From: a virus
Length of the DNA: 64,000 nt
Virus record (IMG/VR): IMGVR_UViG_3300037488_003551
Location: 1-64,000 of that record
Reading direction: 5' to 3' (one strand)
Position 1 is the stretch's first letter; each line of letters starts with the position of its first letter. This document shows, piece after piece, positions 58,320 to 64,000 of the stretch. The notes under the pieces were generated by a model. It was not told the DNA's origin. It made no database searches and saw nothing but the letters and a program-made list of their open reading frames with translations. A program made the translations under genes and the position numbers.

Positions 58320-58401
58320 GTGGATAGCATTTGATCTCGCCAGGACCTTGCCAAGGACCCCACCACTTCCGTTCGGAACTGACCCCACGCTCCCGTTTTA
58401 A
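58210..58401 (+). CDS. Small hypothetical protein, GTG start (63 aa), overlapping frame
   Basis: GGAGG lies 9 nt before a GTG at 58210 that opens a 63-codon frame: basic N-terminus (VYQVQRTVRRNQKARVNASN) and a Pro-rich end. It overlaps the preceding gene out of frame by 110 nt. A UUCG-loop terminator follows 58 nt after its stop. Either a real overlapping gene or a replacement of the preceding gene's tail. Confidence 0.45.
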   Translation: MPVYQVQRTVRRNQKARVNASNATEAQLVAEDLPDNKWIAFDLARTLPRTPPLPFGTDPTLPF

Positions 58402-58458
58402 GGTCACCAAGCTCTGTTCTCAGTTGATAAACTGAAAAACGAACACGTTTTACTTTGA

Positions 58459-58485
58459 AGGTGGGGCTTCGGCCCTGCCTCAAAT
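58459..58485 (+). terminator. Intrinsic terminator with UUCG loop
   Basis: Nine base pairs (58459-58467 with 58472-58480) close a TTCG tetraloop, followed by CAAATTTT. It ends the operon that runs from about 54454. Confidence 0.6.
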
Positions 58486-58558
58486 TTTGCTCATAAAGTC
58501 GGTATAAGAGCATGATGTATTTTGAAGGATGTTTTTAACAGACGAGAAAGGAGCTTCA

Positions 58559-58819
58559 ATGCTTGAAGTAAAACACGGCTCAAAAATACGAACCTGGGGC
58601 GGATGGTATCGGCACGACGAAGTCTTTTTGGATGGGAGGTGCATCGGGCGGTTTCAGATAAGACTCCGAAATAAGCGAATAGATTCGACGACCTGCCACG
58701 ATGCAACCTCTTCCGGTGTGCTTGGAAGTAATTTACAATGGCTTATCCGCACGGAGGAGTCATGGCAAATTACCAAGCAAGTACCGTCTGCCCACTTTGC
58801 CAATATACGAAGCATTTAA
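58559..58819 (+). CDS. Hypothetical protein (86 aa)
   Basis: SD AAAGGAG 6 nt before ATG 58559. The first 45 residues have a beta pattern (HGSKIRTWGGWYRHDEVFLD, then GRCIGRFQIRLRNKR). The last part overlaps the next gene by 58 nt. Not recognised. Confidence 0.5.
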   Translation: MLEVKHGSKIRTWGGWYRHDEVFLDGRCIGRFQIRLRNKRIDSTTCHDATSSGVLGSNLQWLIRTEESWQITKQVPSAHFANIRSI

Positions 58820-59016
58820 CGTACGATGAAGCTTGTAAGCTCGTGTCCCAATCAATTCGGTATCGAGATGTCTCGGTTGCTTGTACAGCCTGCACCTGGT
58901 CATTCTCAGCAAAAAACAACATCGTTTTTAGAGAGGAGAACAATCCATGCCACGCTCTAAGCGCGAAAACCAAATACGACACGCGCGAAAGCGTGCCCAT
59001 CAGCGGTTCGGTTTAA
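58762..59016 (+). CDS. Small zinc-finger-type protein (84 aa)
   Basis: GGAGG precedes ATG 58762 by 4 nt; an ATG eight codons earlier lacks an SD. The first half has CPLCQYTKHLTYDEACKLV and then VACTACTWSF, a four-Cys zinc site around a helix. The C-terminal part overlaps the next gene by 70 nt. Confidence 0.55.
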   Translation: MANYQASTVCPLCQYTKHLTYDEACKLVSQSIRYRDVSVACTACTWSFSAKNNIVFREENNPCHALSAKTKYDTRESVPISGSV

Positions 59017-59267
59017 ACGCCACACATATCCAACAAATCGAAGAGGACATCCGAAATCAGAAGTGCCAGCTCCTCGAACGCCAGTCGAACATCCGTACGG
59101 CTTGGTACGTTGAAATCGAGGAGCTCGAAATCGTCGCTGTATACGACAGCCGGCGAAACGTTGTCGTAACCCTAATACCGTACGAATGGTGGAAAGCAGG
59201 ACATGCAGGTACGAGTACGTCTGTGCGCGAAAGGACACCGATAGTCCAGTTCTTATCAACCCCCTAG
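58947..59267 (+). CDS. Small hypothetical protein with basic helix (106 aa)
   Basis: SD AGAGGAG before ATG 58947. The N-terminus is a basic helix (KRENQIRHARKRAHQRFGLN). The rest has alternating strands (WYVEIEELEIVAVYDSRRNV, then VVTLIPYEW), like small phage proteins of DUF4258-like shape that resemble toxin folds. Function unknown. Confidence 0.5.
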   Translation: MPRSKRENQIRHARKRAHQRFGLNATHIQQIEEDIRNQKCQLLERQSNIRTAWYVEIEELEIVAVYDSRRNVVVTLIPYEWWKAGHAGTSTSVRERTPIVQFLSTP

Positions 59268-59437
59268 CGGTGTGGGCTGAGAACCCCCGGGAGGCCGCTA
59301 AGCTCTATGGGAGAATGACCAAAGTGGGAGAGAGTGGGATGACCGTGTGCGTGGAGCGGGAAGGGCGGTCTGTTAAGTTCCACGTGTACCTAGAGTGCGT
59401 CCCCGAAATCTGCGTGAGATTTTTGTCTGCTTCGTAA
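59186..59437 (+). CDS. Hypothetical protein (83 aa), uncertain start
   Basis: A short alpha/beta protein: YEYVCARKDTDSPVLINPLA, then VWAENPREAAKLYGRM and two more strands, which looks coding. The start is unclear: ATG 59186 and GTG 59189 lack an SD and lie inside the previous gene. Translation may depend on coupling. Confidence 0.45.
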   Translation: MVESRTCRYEYVCARKDTDSPVLINPLAVWAENPREAAKLYGRMTKVGESGMTVCVEREGRSVKFHVYLECVPEICVRFLSAS

Positions 59438-59462
59438 TAGACACTGGACATGGAGAAAAAAT

Positions 59463-60188
59463 ATGACGTCTAAATTAAAAAAAGTAGAACCCCCGCTGGA
59501 ACCAGATGGGATTAGTGCTGATTATTTAGCTAAGTTTTGCCACATTTCACCTGCTTGGTTAGGTGCATTCTTTGTGCGTATCGGCTTACCTATTAGTGAG
59601 AGTGGAATATTTGATCCTCAAGACCTATGGCGACGCATAGACCGTAGGATACCTAAAGAACCAGTGTCTAATGCCTACGAGAAACTCTTAGGAGAACGAG
59701 ATTTAAAAATAATTGAAAAGCCTAAAAGCAAACCAGAAAATAATATAGAAAAAAAGAAAAAAATAAAGAGTACCCAACAGAGCAATATAGACATTAAGTT
59801 TAGTCCTATTGCGCTATTACGTATTTCTGCTTTAGAACTTTTCAATAAGCATAGTATCAAAGCTAAGTGGAGAGGTACTTCGCAATCCCAAAAATATTCC
59901 GTATTAAATACATCATTACAAGATGGACATATTATAAGTGTTGCAGTACGCGCATCACGAACAAGTTTGGATAAAAATTCGTTCATTTTAACAGCGCCAT
60001 TTTTTCCGTGGTATTGTTTTATAATTAATACGCCTAATTGTGTCATATTAAAAAGTTTAGATGAACTTATCCCAAGGGTAGATACTCTACATAAAAGGAC
60101 AAAAAGTATTACTATCCATGCAGCAGAGAGTAAATCGTTCGAAGACCAACTTGAATTCCTCAAACAAGACTTACAAAGAAAAGGATGA
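59463..60188 (+). CDS. AT-rich gene, first of paralog pair (241 aa)
   Basis: Residues 18-60 resemble an HTH-like helical module (YLAKFCHISPAWLGAFFVRI). A Lys-rich linker follows. Residues 120-190 form a domain (ALELFNKHSIKAKWRGTSQS, ISVAVRASRTSLDKN, ILTAPFFPWYCFII) shared with the next gene. Strongly AT-rich with TTA/ATA/AAA codons, unlike the surroundings, indicating recent transfer. The final domain looks like a small nuclease- or restriction-type fold, but no catalytic motif can be fixed. Confidence 0.55.
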   Translation: MTSKLKKVEPPLEPDGISADYLAKFCHISPAWLGAFFVRIGLPISESGIFDPQDLWRRIDRRIPKEPVSNAYEKLLGERDLKIIEKPKSKPENNIEKKKKIKSTQQSNIDIKFSPIALLRISALELFNKHSIKAKWRGTSQSQKYSVLNTSLQDGHIISVAVRASRTSLDKNSFILTAPFFPWYCFIINTPNCVILKSLDELIPRVDTLHKRTKSITIHAAESKSFEDQLEFLKQDLQRKG

Positions 60189-60209
60189 CCCAATAACAAG
60201 GAGGTTAGA

Positions 60210-60830
60210 ATGGGAAAAATAGACCTAAAAACGTTTGCAGATTCTTGTGGAGTTTCCGTATTGGAACTGGGGCACGTGTTCGGGTCTATGGGACTAAGCC
60301 TCAATTTCAAAGACGAAAGCTTTGAGGGGGAAGCTCTGTGGGAAAGATTAAAAAAATTAGATACGAAATCTAAAATAAAGGTTCCTACACCTAACGCAAG
60401 CGAAACGCCTACTAGAAAAGCTTATAAATACAATAGTCATCGTCCAGTTTTAGACTTACGTAAACAAGCATTAAACCTTTTTATCGATAATAACTTTAAT
60501 GTTGAATGGAATCGCCTAAGTGGGAATCGCCTCTTCACGTCATTACGTGTTACATCAACAACTGGAAAATATATTGATGTTGGTGTTGGTACGACAACAC
60601 ATAGTAAGCCCTCTTACAACTTTTCAGTAACTGCACCTTTCTATTCCTGGTATTGTTTAATATTAACCTCAATGGAGAAAGTGCATCTGCGCAAGAAAGA
60701 CAGCTTTGCAACTATTAAATACCAGAACAAAAAAAAGTCAACTGCTAGCTTAAATACTAATATAAATCAAACAGAGTTTCTCTTCTTAAATCAGATAGAA
60801 GTATTCCGAGAAGAATTAGAAAGTCTGTGA
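60210..60830 (+). CDS. AT-rich gene, second of paralog pair (206 aa)
   Basis: Same plan as the preceding gene: helical start (FADSCGVSVLELGHVFGSMG), basic linker, then ALNLFIDNNFNVEWNRLSGN, IDVGVGTTTHSKPS and SVTAPFYSWYCLIL. SD AAGGAGG. Tandem duplication followed by divergence. AT-rich as its partner. Function unknown. Confidence 0.55.
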   Translation: MGKIDLKTFADSCGVSVLELGHVFGSMGLSLNFKDESFEGEALWERLKKLDTKSKIKVPTPNASETPTRKAYKYNSHRPVLDLRKQALNLFIDNNFNVEWNRLSGNRLFTSLRVTSTTGKYIDVGVGTTTHSKPSYNFSVTAPFYSWYCLILTSMEKVHLRKKDSFATIKYQNKKKSTASLNTNINQTEFLFLNQIEVFREELESL

Positions 60831-60850
60831 CTCTCCTGGAGGATTAAGAT

Positions 60851-61246
60851 ATGAACCCCTGGGGTAACTCTAAAACCGACAAACTTCTCAAGTGGGTAAA
60901 CACGGTATATCAACCCCGCGTACAAGCTTTTCCACTAGAAGAGTTTATAAAGCAAATCACACCTTTTGGGGGACGAACGCATTCGCGCTCTAGAAACTAT
61001 TGGGCGTTCGAGACACTGGAAGCTCGTGCTTTCTGGGAAGAAGAAGTCGAAAAGCGTTTTGGGTTATTAACCATAAGTGCTTCGAACGTGTACGAAGTTG
61101 GTAGTCCGATAGCTGGATATTTCCGTATCGCATATCAACCCGACCTCATCTACGCCTTGACACTTGGGAAAAATAATGCGCTTAAGAAACAACTTATTGA
61201 CCTACGAAGAAAGGACAAGAAGTATGGGCAAAGAAGAAAAGCTTGA
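60851..61246 (+). CDS. Hypothetical protein (131 aa)
   Basis: Not recognised. Alpha/beta with helices (WVNTVYQPRVQAFPLEEFIK, LEARAFWEEEVEKRFGLL) and a basic C-terminal tail (KQLIDLRRKDKKYGQRRK). SD CTGGAGG. It overlaps the next gene by 23 nt. Confidence 0.5.
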   Translation: MNPWGNSKTDKLLKWVNTVYQPRVQAFPLEEFIKQITPFGGRTHSRSRNYWAFETLEARAFWEEEVEKRFGLLTISASNVYEVGSPIAGYFRIAYQPDLIYALTLGKNNALKKQLIDLRRKDKKYGQRRKA

Positions 61247-61469
61247 GCTCGAAGTACTCCAGCATATGCTCGGGAACAATCAGCGAAATGGCTTAACACC
61301 TGGCTGGCGTAATTGTTTCTGCGCTGGCCTGGAAGGAAAAGACTATGATACCCTTTTGCGGCTGGAAAAGAAGGGTCTCGTGCGCGGAGATCCCACTATC
61401 AACGACGGCGCGAACCAATATTGGTTTGCGACTCCAGAAGGGATTAAGCTTGGATGCCAACCCCTGTAG
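61224..61469 (+). CDS. Small wHTH-like protein (81 aa)
   Basis: AAAGGAC precedes ATG 61224. The sequence (LELEVLQHMLGNNQRNGLTP, then DYDTLLRLEKKGLVRGDPT, NQYWFATPEGIKLG) has the helix-turn-helix-wing pattern of winged-helix DNA-binding proteins. Candidate transcription regulator. Confidence 0.55.
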   Translation: MGKEEKLELEVLQHMLGNNQRNGLTPGWRNCFCAGLEGKDYDTLLRLEKKGLVRGDPTINDGANQYWFATPEGIKLGCQPL

Positions 61470-61867
61470 AGATTCTTCGAGAAGCAGTGAGGAAATCAAA
61501 CATGTTCTCATACGGAATATACCCGAGGCCCACGCGCCAGGCACGCTTAAATGACGGCAAGCTCTCCCTCTGCGATGAGAGGGGAGCGCTTCTTAAAGCC
61601 GTACGGTGTGGCAATATCGATCAGCGATGTCACGAAGATTGCGCCTGGTTTTCCGCCCCTAAAACCTCGGAATACTTTTTCTGCTTCGGGATGCCTATCG
61701 CGCTCATCTGGAGTGAAGATTCGACTGTGCGAATCGCAAAGGAACAGATAGAGTACGACCTGCGTTTGGAGCAGCTCGCGGAGGCTCAGCGCAAGGCCCG
61801 AAAAGAGAACTTCAAATCGTCAACCAATCCGCGTAAAAAGACCAAGCCGAAAAAGGAGCCAGCATGA
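61454..61867 (+). CDS. Hypothetical protein with Lys-rich tail (137 aa)
   Basis: ATG 61454 lies inside the previous gene, with only AAGGG at 11 nt upstream. The middle has four Cys and His (RCGNIDQRCHEDCAWFS, FFCFG), possibly metal binding. The C-terminal 35 residues are a basic helix and tail. Overlaps the next gene by 4 nt. Confidence 0.5.
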   Translation: MPTPVEILREAVRKSNMFSYGIYPRPTRQARLNDGKLSLCDERGALLKAVRCGNIDQRCHEDCAWFSAPKTSEYFFCFGMPIALIWSEDSTVRIAKEQIEYDLRLEQLAEAQRKARKENFKSSTNPRKKTKPKKEPA

Positions 61868-62424
61868 CCGAGACCGTTCTTTGGGGATGGGAGCAACACA
61901 ACGATAATACCTGTCATGGCACTTTCGAGTCGCGGGAAGAGGCTATCGAAGACGCTTTGGAGCATCTCCACCCGAGAGAAAAACGCACCATCACAATCGG
62001 GCACATCAAGGAGCTCGAAGCCGCGGACTATGTCTGCGTCGATTCCGCTGTGATGCTGGAACAGGCCGCCCAAGAATGCTGGGATGAGTTCAACTATGAA
62101 GGGGACCGCCCCTTCGATTTTGTGAGCACCGAAATCATCCCCGAGGCCGTGCAAGAGCTCCACAAGTTCATACGAGAGTGGGCTGGTAAGTACCTCTATA
62201 ACGTTGATGGGTTCTATATCCTGGAGGACACAGAGACCGTGGAGCTCGTTGCAAAAGAGAGGTTCGGGAATGAAGACGGAGATGCCGATGGAGACGACGA
62301 CGGAGACGACGACGACGACGATTATGACGACTCCGAAGACGACGAAGACTCCGATGAAGAAGATGAAGGGGAAGACGAGGACGAGGAAGAAGACGAGGGG
62401 AAGAAAGAGGGGGTAGTTAATTGA
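61864..62424 (+). CDS. Hypothetical protein with very acidic tail (186 aa)
   Basis: Residues 1-125 are globular (FESREEAIEDALEHLHPREK, DFVSTEIIPEAVQELHKFIR). Residues 136-180 are nearly all Asp/Glu, encoded by GAC/GAA/GAG repeats. Acidic tails occur in DNA mimics and chaperone-like proteins. The AAAAGGAG SD is good. Confidence 0.55.
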   Translation: MTETVLWGWEQHNDNTCHGTFESREEAIEDALEHLHPREKRTITIGHIKELEAADYVCVDSAVMLEQAAQECWDEFNYEGDRPFDFVSTEIIPEAVQELHKFIREWAGKYLYNVDGFYILEDTETVELVAKERFGNEDGDADGDDDGDDDDDDYDDSEDDEDSDEEDEGEDEDEEEDEGKKEGVVN

Positions 62425-62445
62425 GTAATACACTTATCGTAGGAG

Positions 62446-62466
62446 CAAAAAAAGGGCTTACGCCCT
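62446..62466 (-). terminator. Intrinsic terminator of the 60-residue gene (minus)
   Basis: On the minus strand AGGGC-GTAA-GCCCT followed by seven T. Located 16 nt after the stop of the gene at 62482-62664. Confidence 0.7.
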
Positions 62467-62481
62467 AGGAAGGTGGGAGCT

Positions 62482-62664
62482 CTACTTGGGGTGCTTACGC
62501 AGAACGGAGAGTTGGTCATCTTTCGCAGTGACCTCTAGGACTTGTAATACCTTTACGGTATCATAGTGTCCCGCTTTCTTGGCGTCCTTGAACGCCTTCA
62601 TGGTGTCATACATCCATGAACCAATCTTTGTTCCATCCCAATCCACAACTAGAATTTTTCTCAT
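62482..62664 (-). CDS. Small hypothetical protein with DxD-like start (60 aa)
   Basis: SD AAGGAG 6 nt before ATG 62664. The N-terminus MRKILVVDWDGTKIGSWMYD resembles the first strand of HAD-type hydrolases (hhDxDGT), but the protein is only 60 residues. It may be a truncated HAD-like protein or an unrelated small fold. Single-gene minus-strand unit with its own terminator. Confidence 0.55.
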   Translation of the reverse strand: MRKILVVDWDGTKIGSWMYDTMKAFKDAKKAGHYDTVKVLQVLEVTAKDDQLSVLRKHPK

Positions 62665-62763
62665 AACGTTCTCCTTAGTTTGACTCGAAGCAATTTACCT
62701 CGAATCCTATTCTTATACCAATAAATTGAATTGATTTTTTTAAAGGAGCTGTATATTATCGAA

Positions 62764-62862
62764 GAGAACGCCCCATTCTTTTTGGCCGACTGGTAAGGCA
62801 AAATCCGCGCGGTTATCAATCTCAGTTCAAATCTGGGCGAAGAGTGGGTCGTTCTCTTTTTT
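62764..62862 (+). ncRNA. tRNA-like RNA with extended acceptor stem ending in a T-run
   Basis: Elements with tRNA spacing: a 7-nt acceptor 62776-62782 with 62838-62844 (closing pair mismatched), T and G at positions 8-9, D-arm 62785-62787/62797-62799 with GG in the loop, and T-arm 62821-62825/62833-62837 with loop TTCAAAT. The acceptor stem continues outward without CCA to GAGAACG (62764-62770) paired with CGTTCTC (62850-62856), then six T, making an intrinsic terminator. The anticodon arm does not fold well (best case has C33 and a mismatch). Therefore called tRNA-like, not a working tRNA. Confidence 0.55.
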
Positions 62863-62906
62863 AGTGTCAGATTCTCCATGTCCTTCTCGTTATAAACTCG
62901 AGTGTT

Positions 62907-62923
62907 TTTTGGGTACAAGTATA
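62907..62923 (+). promoter_or_regulatory. Recurrent intergenic motif, copy 3
   Basis: TTTTGGGTACAAGTATA, matching the copies at 6936-6953 (minus) and 48369-48386. It lies upstream of the gene starting at 62977 or 63001, again followed by a strong SD. Confidence 0.5.
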
Positions 62924-62976
62924 TAAGCAGAACTCAAATGGGTTGGGTCTCTGCCTAATAACCAAGTCGCGCCCAT

Positions 62977-63333
62977 ATGAGGGTGCGCAAGGAGGTTCAC
63001 ATAAAAAAAGTATCCCGAGAAGAGCTTTGTCATGATGGTCTTTGGGGGCGAGCTCAAGGTCAGGGTAAGGAATGGGTCGGGCAAAGCTGGTATAGAATAC
63101 CGGCTCTAGATGACGAACCTGTAGAGGTGCGTCGGCTGGGGCTGCCAGATCCCCCCCGGCCCAAGAATTTCGGATATGCCTTGCTCCACCTGGAGTGGGC
63201 GGACGTTCGTGGCGGGGCGAAAGTCTCGCTGCACTTCTACCTTCCGAGAATCCCAGGGAGGTTTGAGGCGCGGCGCGAAAGCGCGCTGCGCATCTACATT
63301 CGCGGAATCATGTTCGGGTGGACACGCGCGTAA
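62977..63333 (+). CDS. Hypothetical protein; real start may be an ATA codon at 63001
   Basis: The frame can start at ATG 62977 (118 aa), but this has no SD. Eight codons later AAGGAGG is followed at 5-6 nt by ATA (63001), in the same frame, which would be a rare start giving 110 aa. The protein is alpha/beta (GKEWVGQSWYRIPALDDEPV, VSLHFYLPRIPGRFEARRES). It lies about 55-80 nt after the recurrent motif. Function unknown. Confidence 0.5.
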   Translation: MRVRKEVHIKKVSREELCHDGLWGRAQGQGKEWVGQSWYRIPALDDEPVEVRRLGLPDPPRPKNFGYALLHLEWADVRGGAKVSLHFYLPRIPGRFEARRESALRIYIRGIMFGWTRA

Positions 63334-63374
63334 TGTTTTCAACAGCGTCCTACGGGGCGCAGAAGAGGAATGTT

Positions 63375-63530
63375 ATGGAAGAGAAAATGGGATTTGCTGT
63401 CGTTTACGACTGCGGGGTATGGGTACCCTACCTCTGCACTCGGCGGGAGGAACTTCTGTACTCAAACCAGAGTGGATGGTTCGAGAGCCAAACTGAGGCT
63501 CAAGAACACGCTAACCAATTAAACCGTTAA
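63375..63530 (+). CDS. Small hypothetical protein (51 aa)
   Basis: AGAGGAA precedes ATG 63375. A small beta/alpha protein (MGFAVVYDCGVWVPYLCTRR, SGWFESQTEAQEHANQLNR), the last part like a short helix that often ends small phage DUF proteins. Not recognised. Confidence 0.5.
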   Translation: MEEKMGFAVVYDCGVWVPYLCTRREELLYSNQSGWFESQTEAQEHANQLNR

Positions 63531-63556
63531 GCCCTATGGGGCAGAAAGGCTCTACT

Positions 63557-63934
63557 ATGACTATCTGGAAAGAGGCGGTTGAGGCCCCTGAGCTCCCCCG
63601 ACTCGGGGCTTACCCTGAGTCACCCCTCGAGGCGGAGGACAACGCGGCGAGGGCGAAAGCCCAAGCTGCCGTTTGGGCTATAGAGAAAAAACTCCGTGAG
63701 GCCCAGGTCGAACTGGCCCGAGCTCAGGCAGCGATGCCTGAGTATTGGGTAGAGCGGAGAGGGAACTGTGGAGGCGCCCACACCCACGGGGCTTGGTGCT
63801 ACACCAGCCACGTGCGGTTCTCTGTTCCACCGGCAGGGGTAAAGACCTACCCCGACCGGTTATGCGCCGAGCGCGCCGCTGTGCGCGCCGACGCCCAGTC
63901 CTCCAAGGACTGGCAGGACTTCCTGGCCTGCTAA
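63557..63934 (+). CDS. Hypothetical protein (125 aa)
   Basis: AAAGG precedes ATG 63557. Acidic/Ala-rich helix in residues 25-65 (ARAKAQAAVWAIEKKLREAQ), then a Cys/His-rich patch (NCGGAHTHGAWCYTSHV) that may bind metal, and a helical end. Last gene before the terminator at the right edge. Confidence 0.5.
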   Translation: MTIWKEAVEAPELPRLGAYPESPLEAEDNAARAKAQAAVWAIEKKLREAQVELARAQAAMPEYWVERRGNCGGAHTHGAWCYTSHVRFSVPPAGVKTYPDRLCAERAAVRADAQSSKDWQDFLAC

Positions 63935-63952
63935 GTTCCTGCGCCTTTCCTA

Positions 63953-63998
63953 GAAAGCCCCACCTCCACTCCTAACGGAGGGTCGGGGCTTTCTTTTC
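63953..63998 (+). terminator. Intrinsic terminator at the right edge
   Basis: GAAAGCCCC (63953-63961) pairs with GGGGCTTTC (63985-63993) around an inner CCTCC/GGAGG hairpin, followed by TTTTC. Confidence 0.75.
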
Positions 63999-64000
63999 AT

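Noticed and set aside
58514-58540. Eight-codon frame (MMYFEGCF) after TATAAG
   Set aside because: Too short to judge. The -10-like hexamer is only 3 nt from the ATG, unlike the leaderless class.
62764-62862. Ordinary tRNA gene
   Set aside because: The anticodon arm does not pair well, U33 is missing in the best fold and the acceptor continues into a terminator stem, so it is reported only as tRNA-like.
1-64000. Insertion sequences, integrase or attachment sites
   Set aside because: No transposase, terminal inverted repeats or integrase recognised. The excisionase-like HTH protein alone does not indicate lysogeny.

Overview
The window is part of the genome of a large tailed bacteriophage with a contractile tail (a myovirus-type Caudoviricetes). 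It has a portal, a prohead protease, an HK97-fold major capsid protein, neck proteins, a very large tail sheath, a probable tube and a baseplate spike protein, but no ribosomal, metabolic or host housekeeping genes. Terminase, tape measure and DNA polymerase are not here, so the genome extends well beyond the window. The host cannot be named from the sequence. Shine-Dalgarno (SD) sites are mostly good AAGGAGG-type sites. A second set of genes carries a TANNNT hexamer exactly 5-6 nt before ATG, the layout of leaderless bacterial genes.

Layout. 1-4474 (minus): endolysin, Cas4-like nuclease, a small unknown and a SNF2 helicase. 4535-6807: portal and a Cys/His-rich protein. 6965-15587: a transcription/replication operon in which beta and the N-terminal half of beta' of a multisubunit RNA polymerase are one polypeptide, interrupted by an intein in a conserved beta motif. 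This is followed by a LigD-like polymerase/phosphoesterase gene and then the C-terminal half of beta'. 15591-27467: head module of Gly-rich or Ala/Lys-rich proteins, prohead protease, candidate scaffold proteins, a candidate decoration protein and the major capsid protein. 27489-37816: neck, sheath, tube candidate and spike. 37843-43408: modular proteins carrying a recurring KTA-type peptide and one ATP-grasp-like domain. 43402-48054 (mostly minus): second SNF2 helicase and large structural proteins. 48089-54423: very small membrane proteins, a strongly structured non-coding RNA of about 450 nt (51127-51577), spanin-like and tagged proteins. 54454-63934: densely packed small early/accessory-type genes, an AT-rich pair of paralogs, and a tRNA-like RNA element.

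How it may work together (inference). Two short peptide motifs recur on otherwise unrelated proteins: a GY-AL-LG motif and a KTA-QIA-VL-KVA motif. They occur on Gly-zipper proteins, on the C-terminus of the polymerase/phosphoesterase and, in degenerate form, on the second helicase. A simple reading is that they mark proteins packaged in the head and possibly processed by the prohead protease. This would give a phage that injects transcription, priming or repair enzymes together with membrane-active proteins. At least two promoter-like signals are visible: the TANNNT-N6-ATG class (eight genes) and an intergenic motif ATTTTGGGTACAAGAA (three close copies plus one relaxed copy) upstream of genes with strong SD sites. 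The second could be the promoter of the phage's own RNA polymerase.
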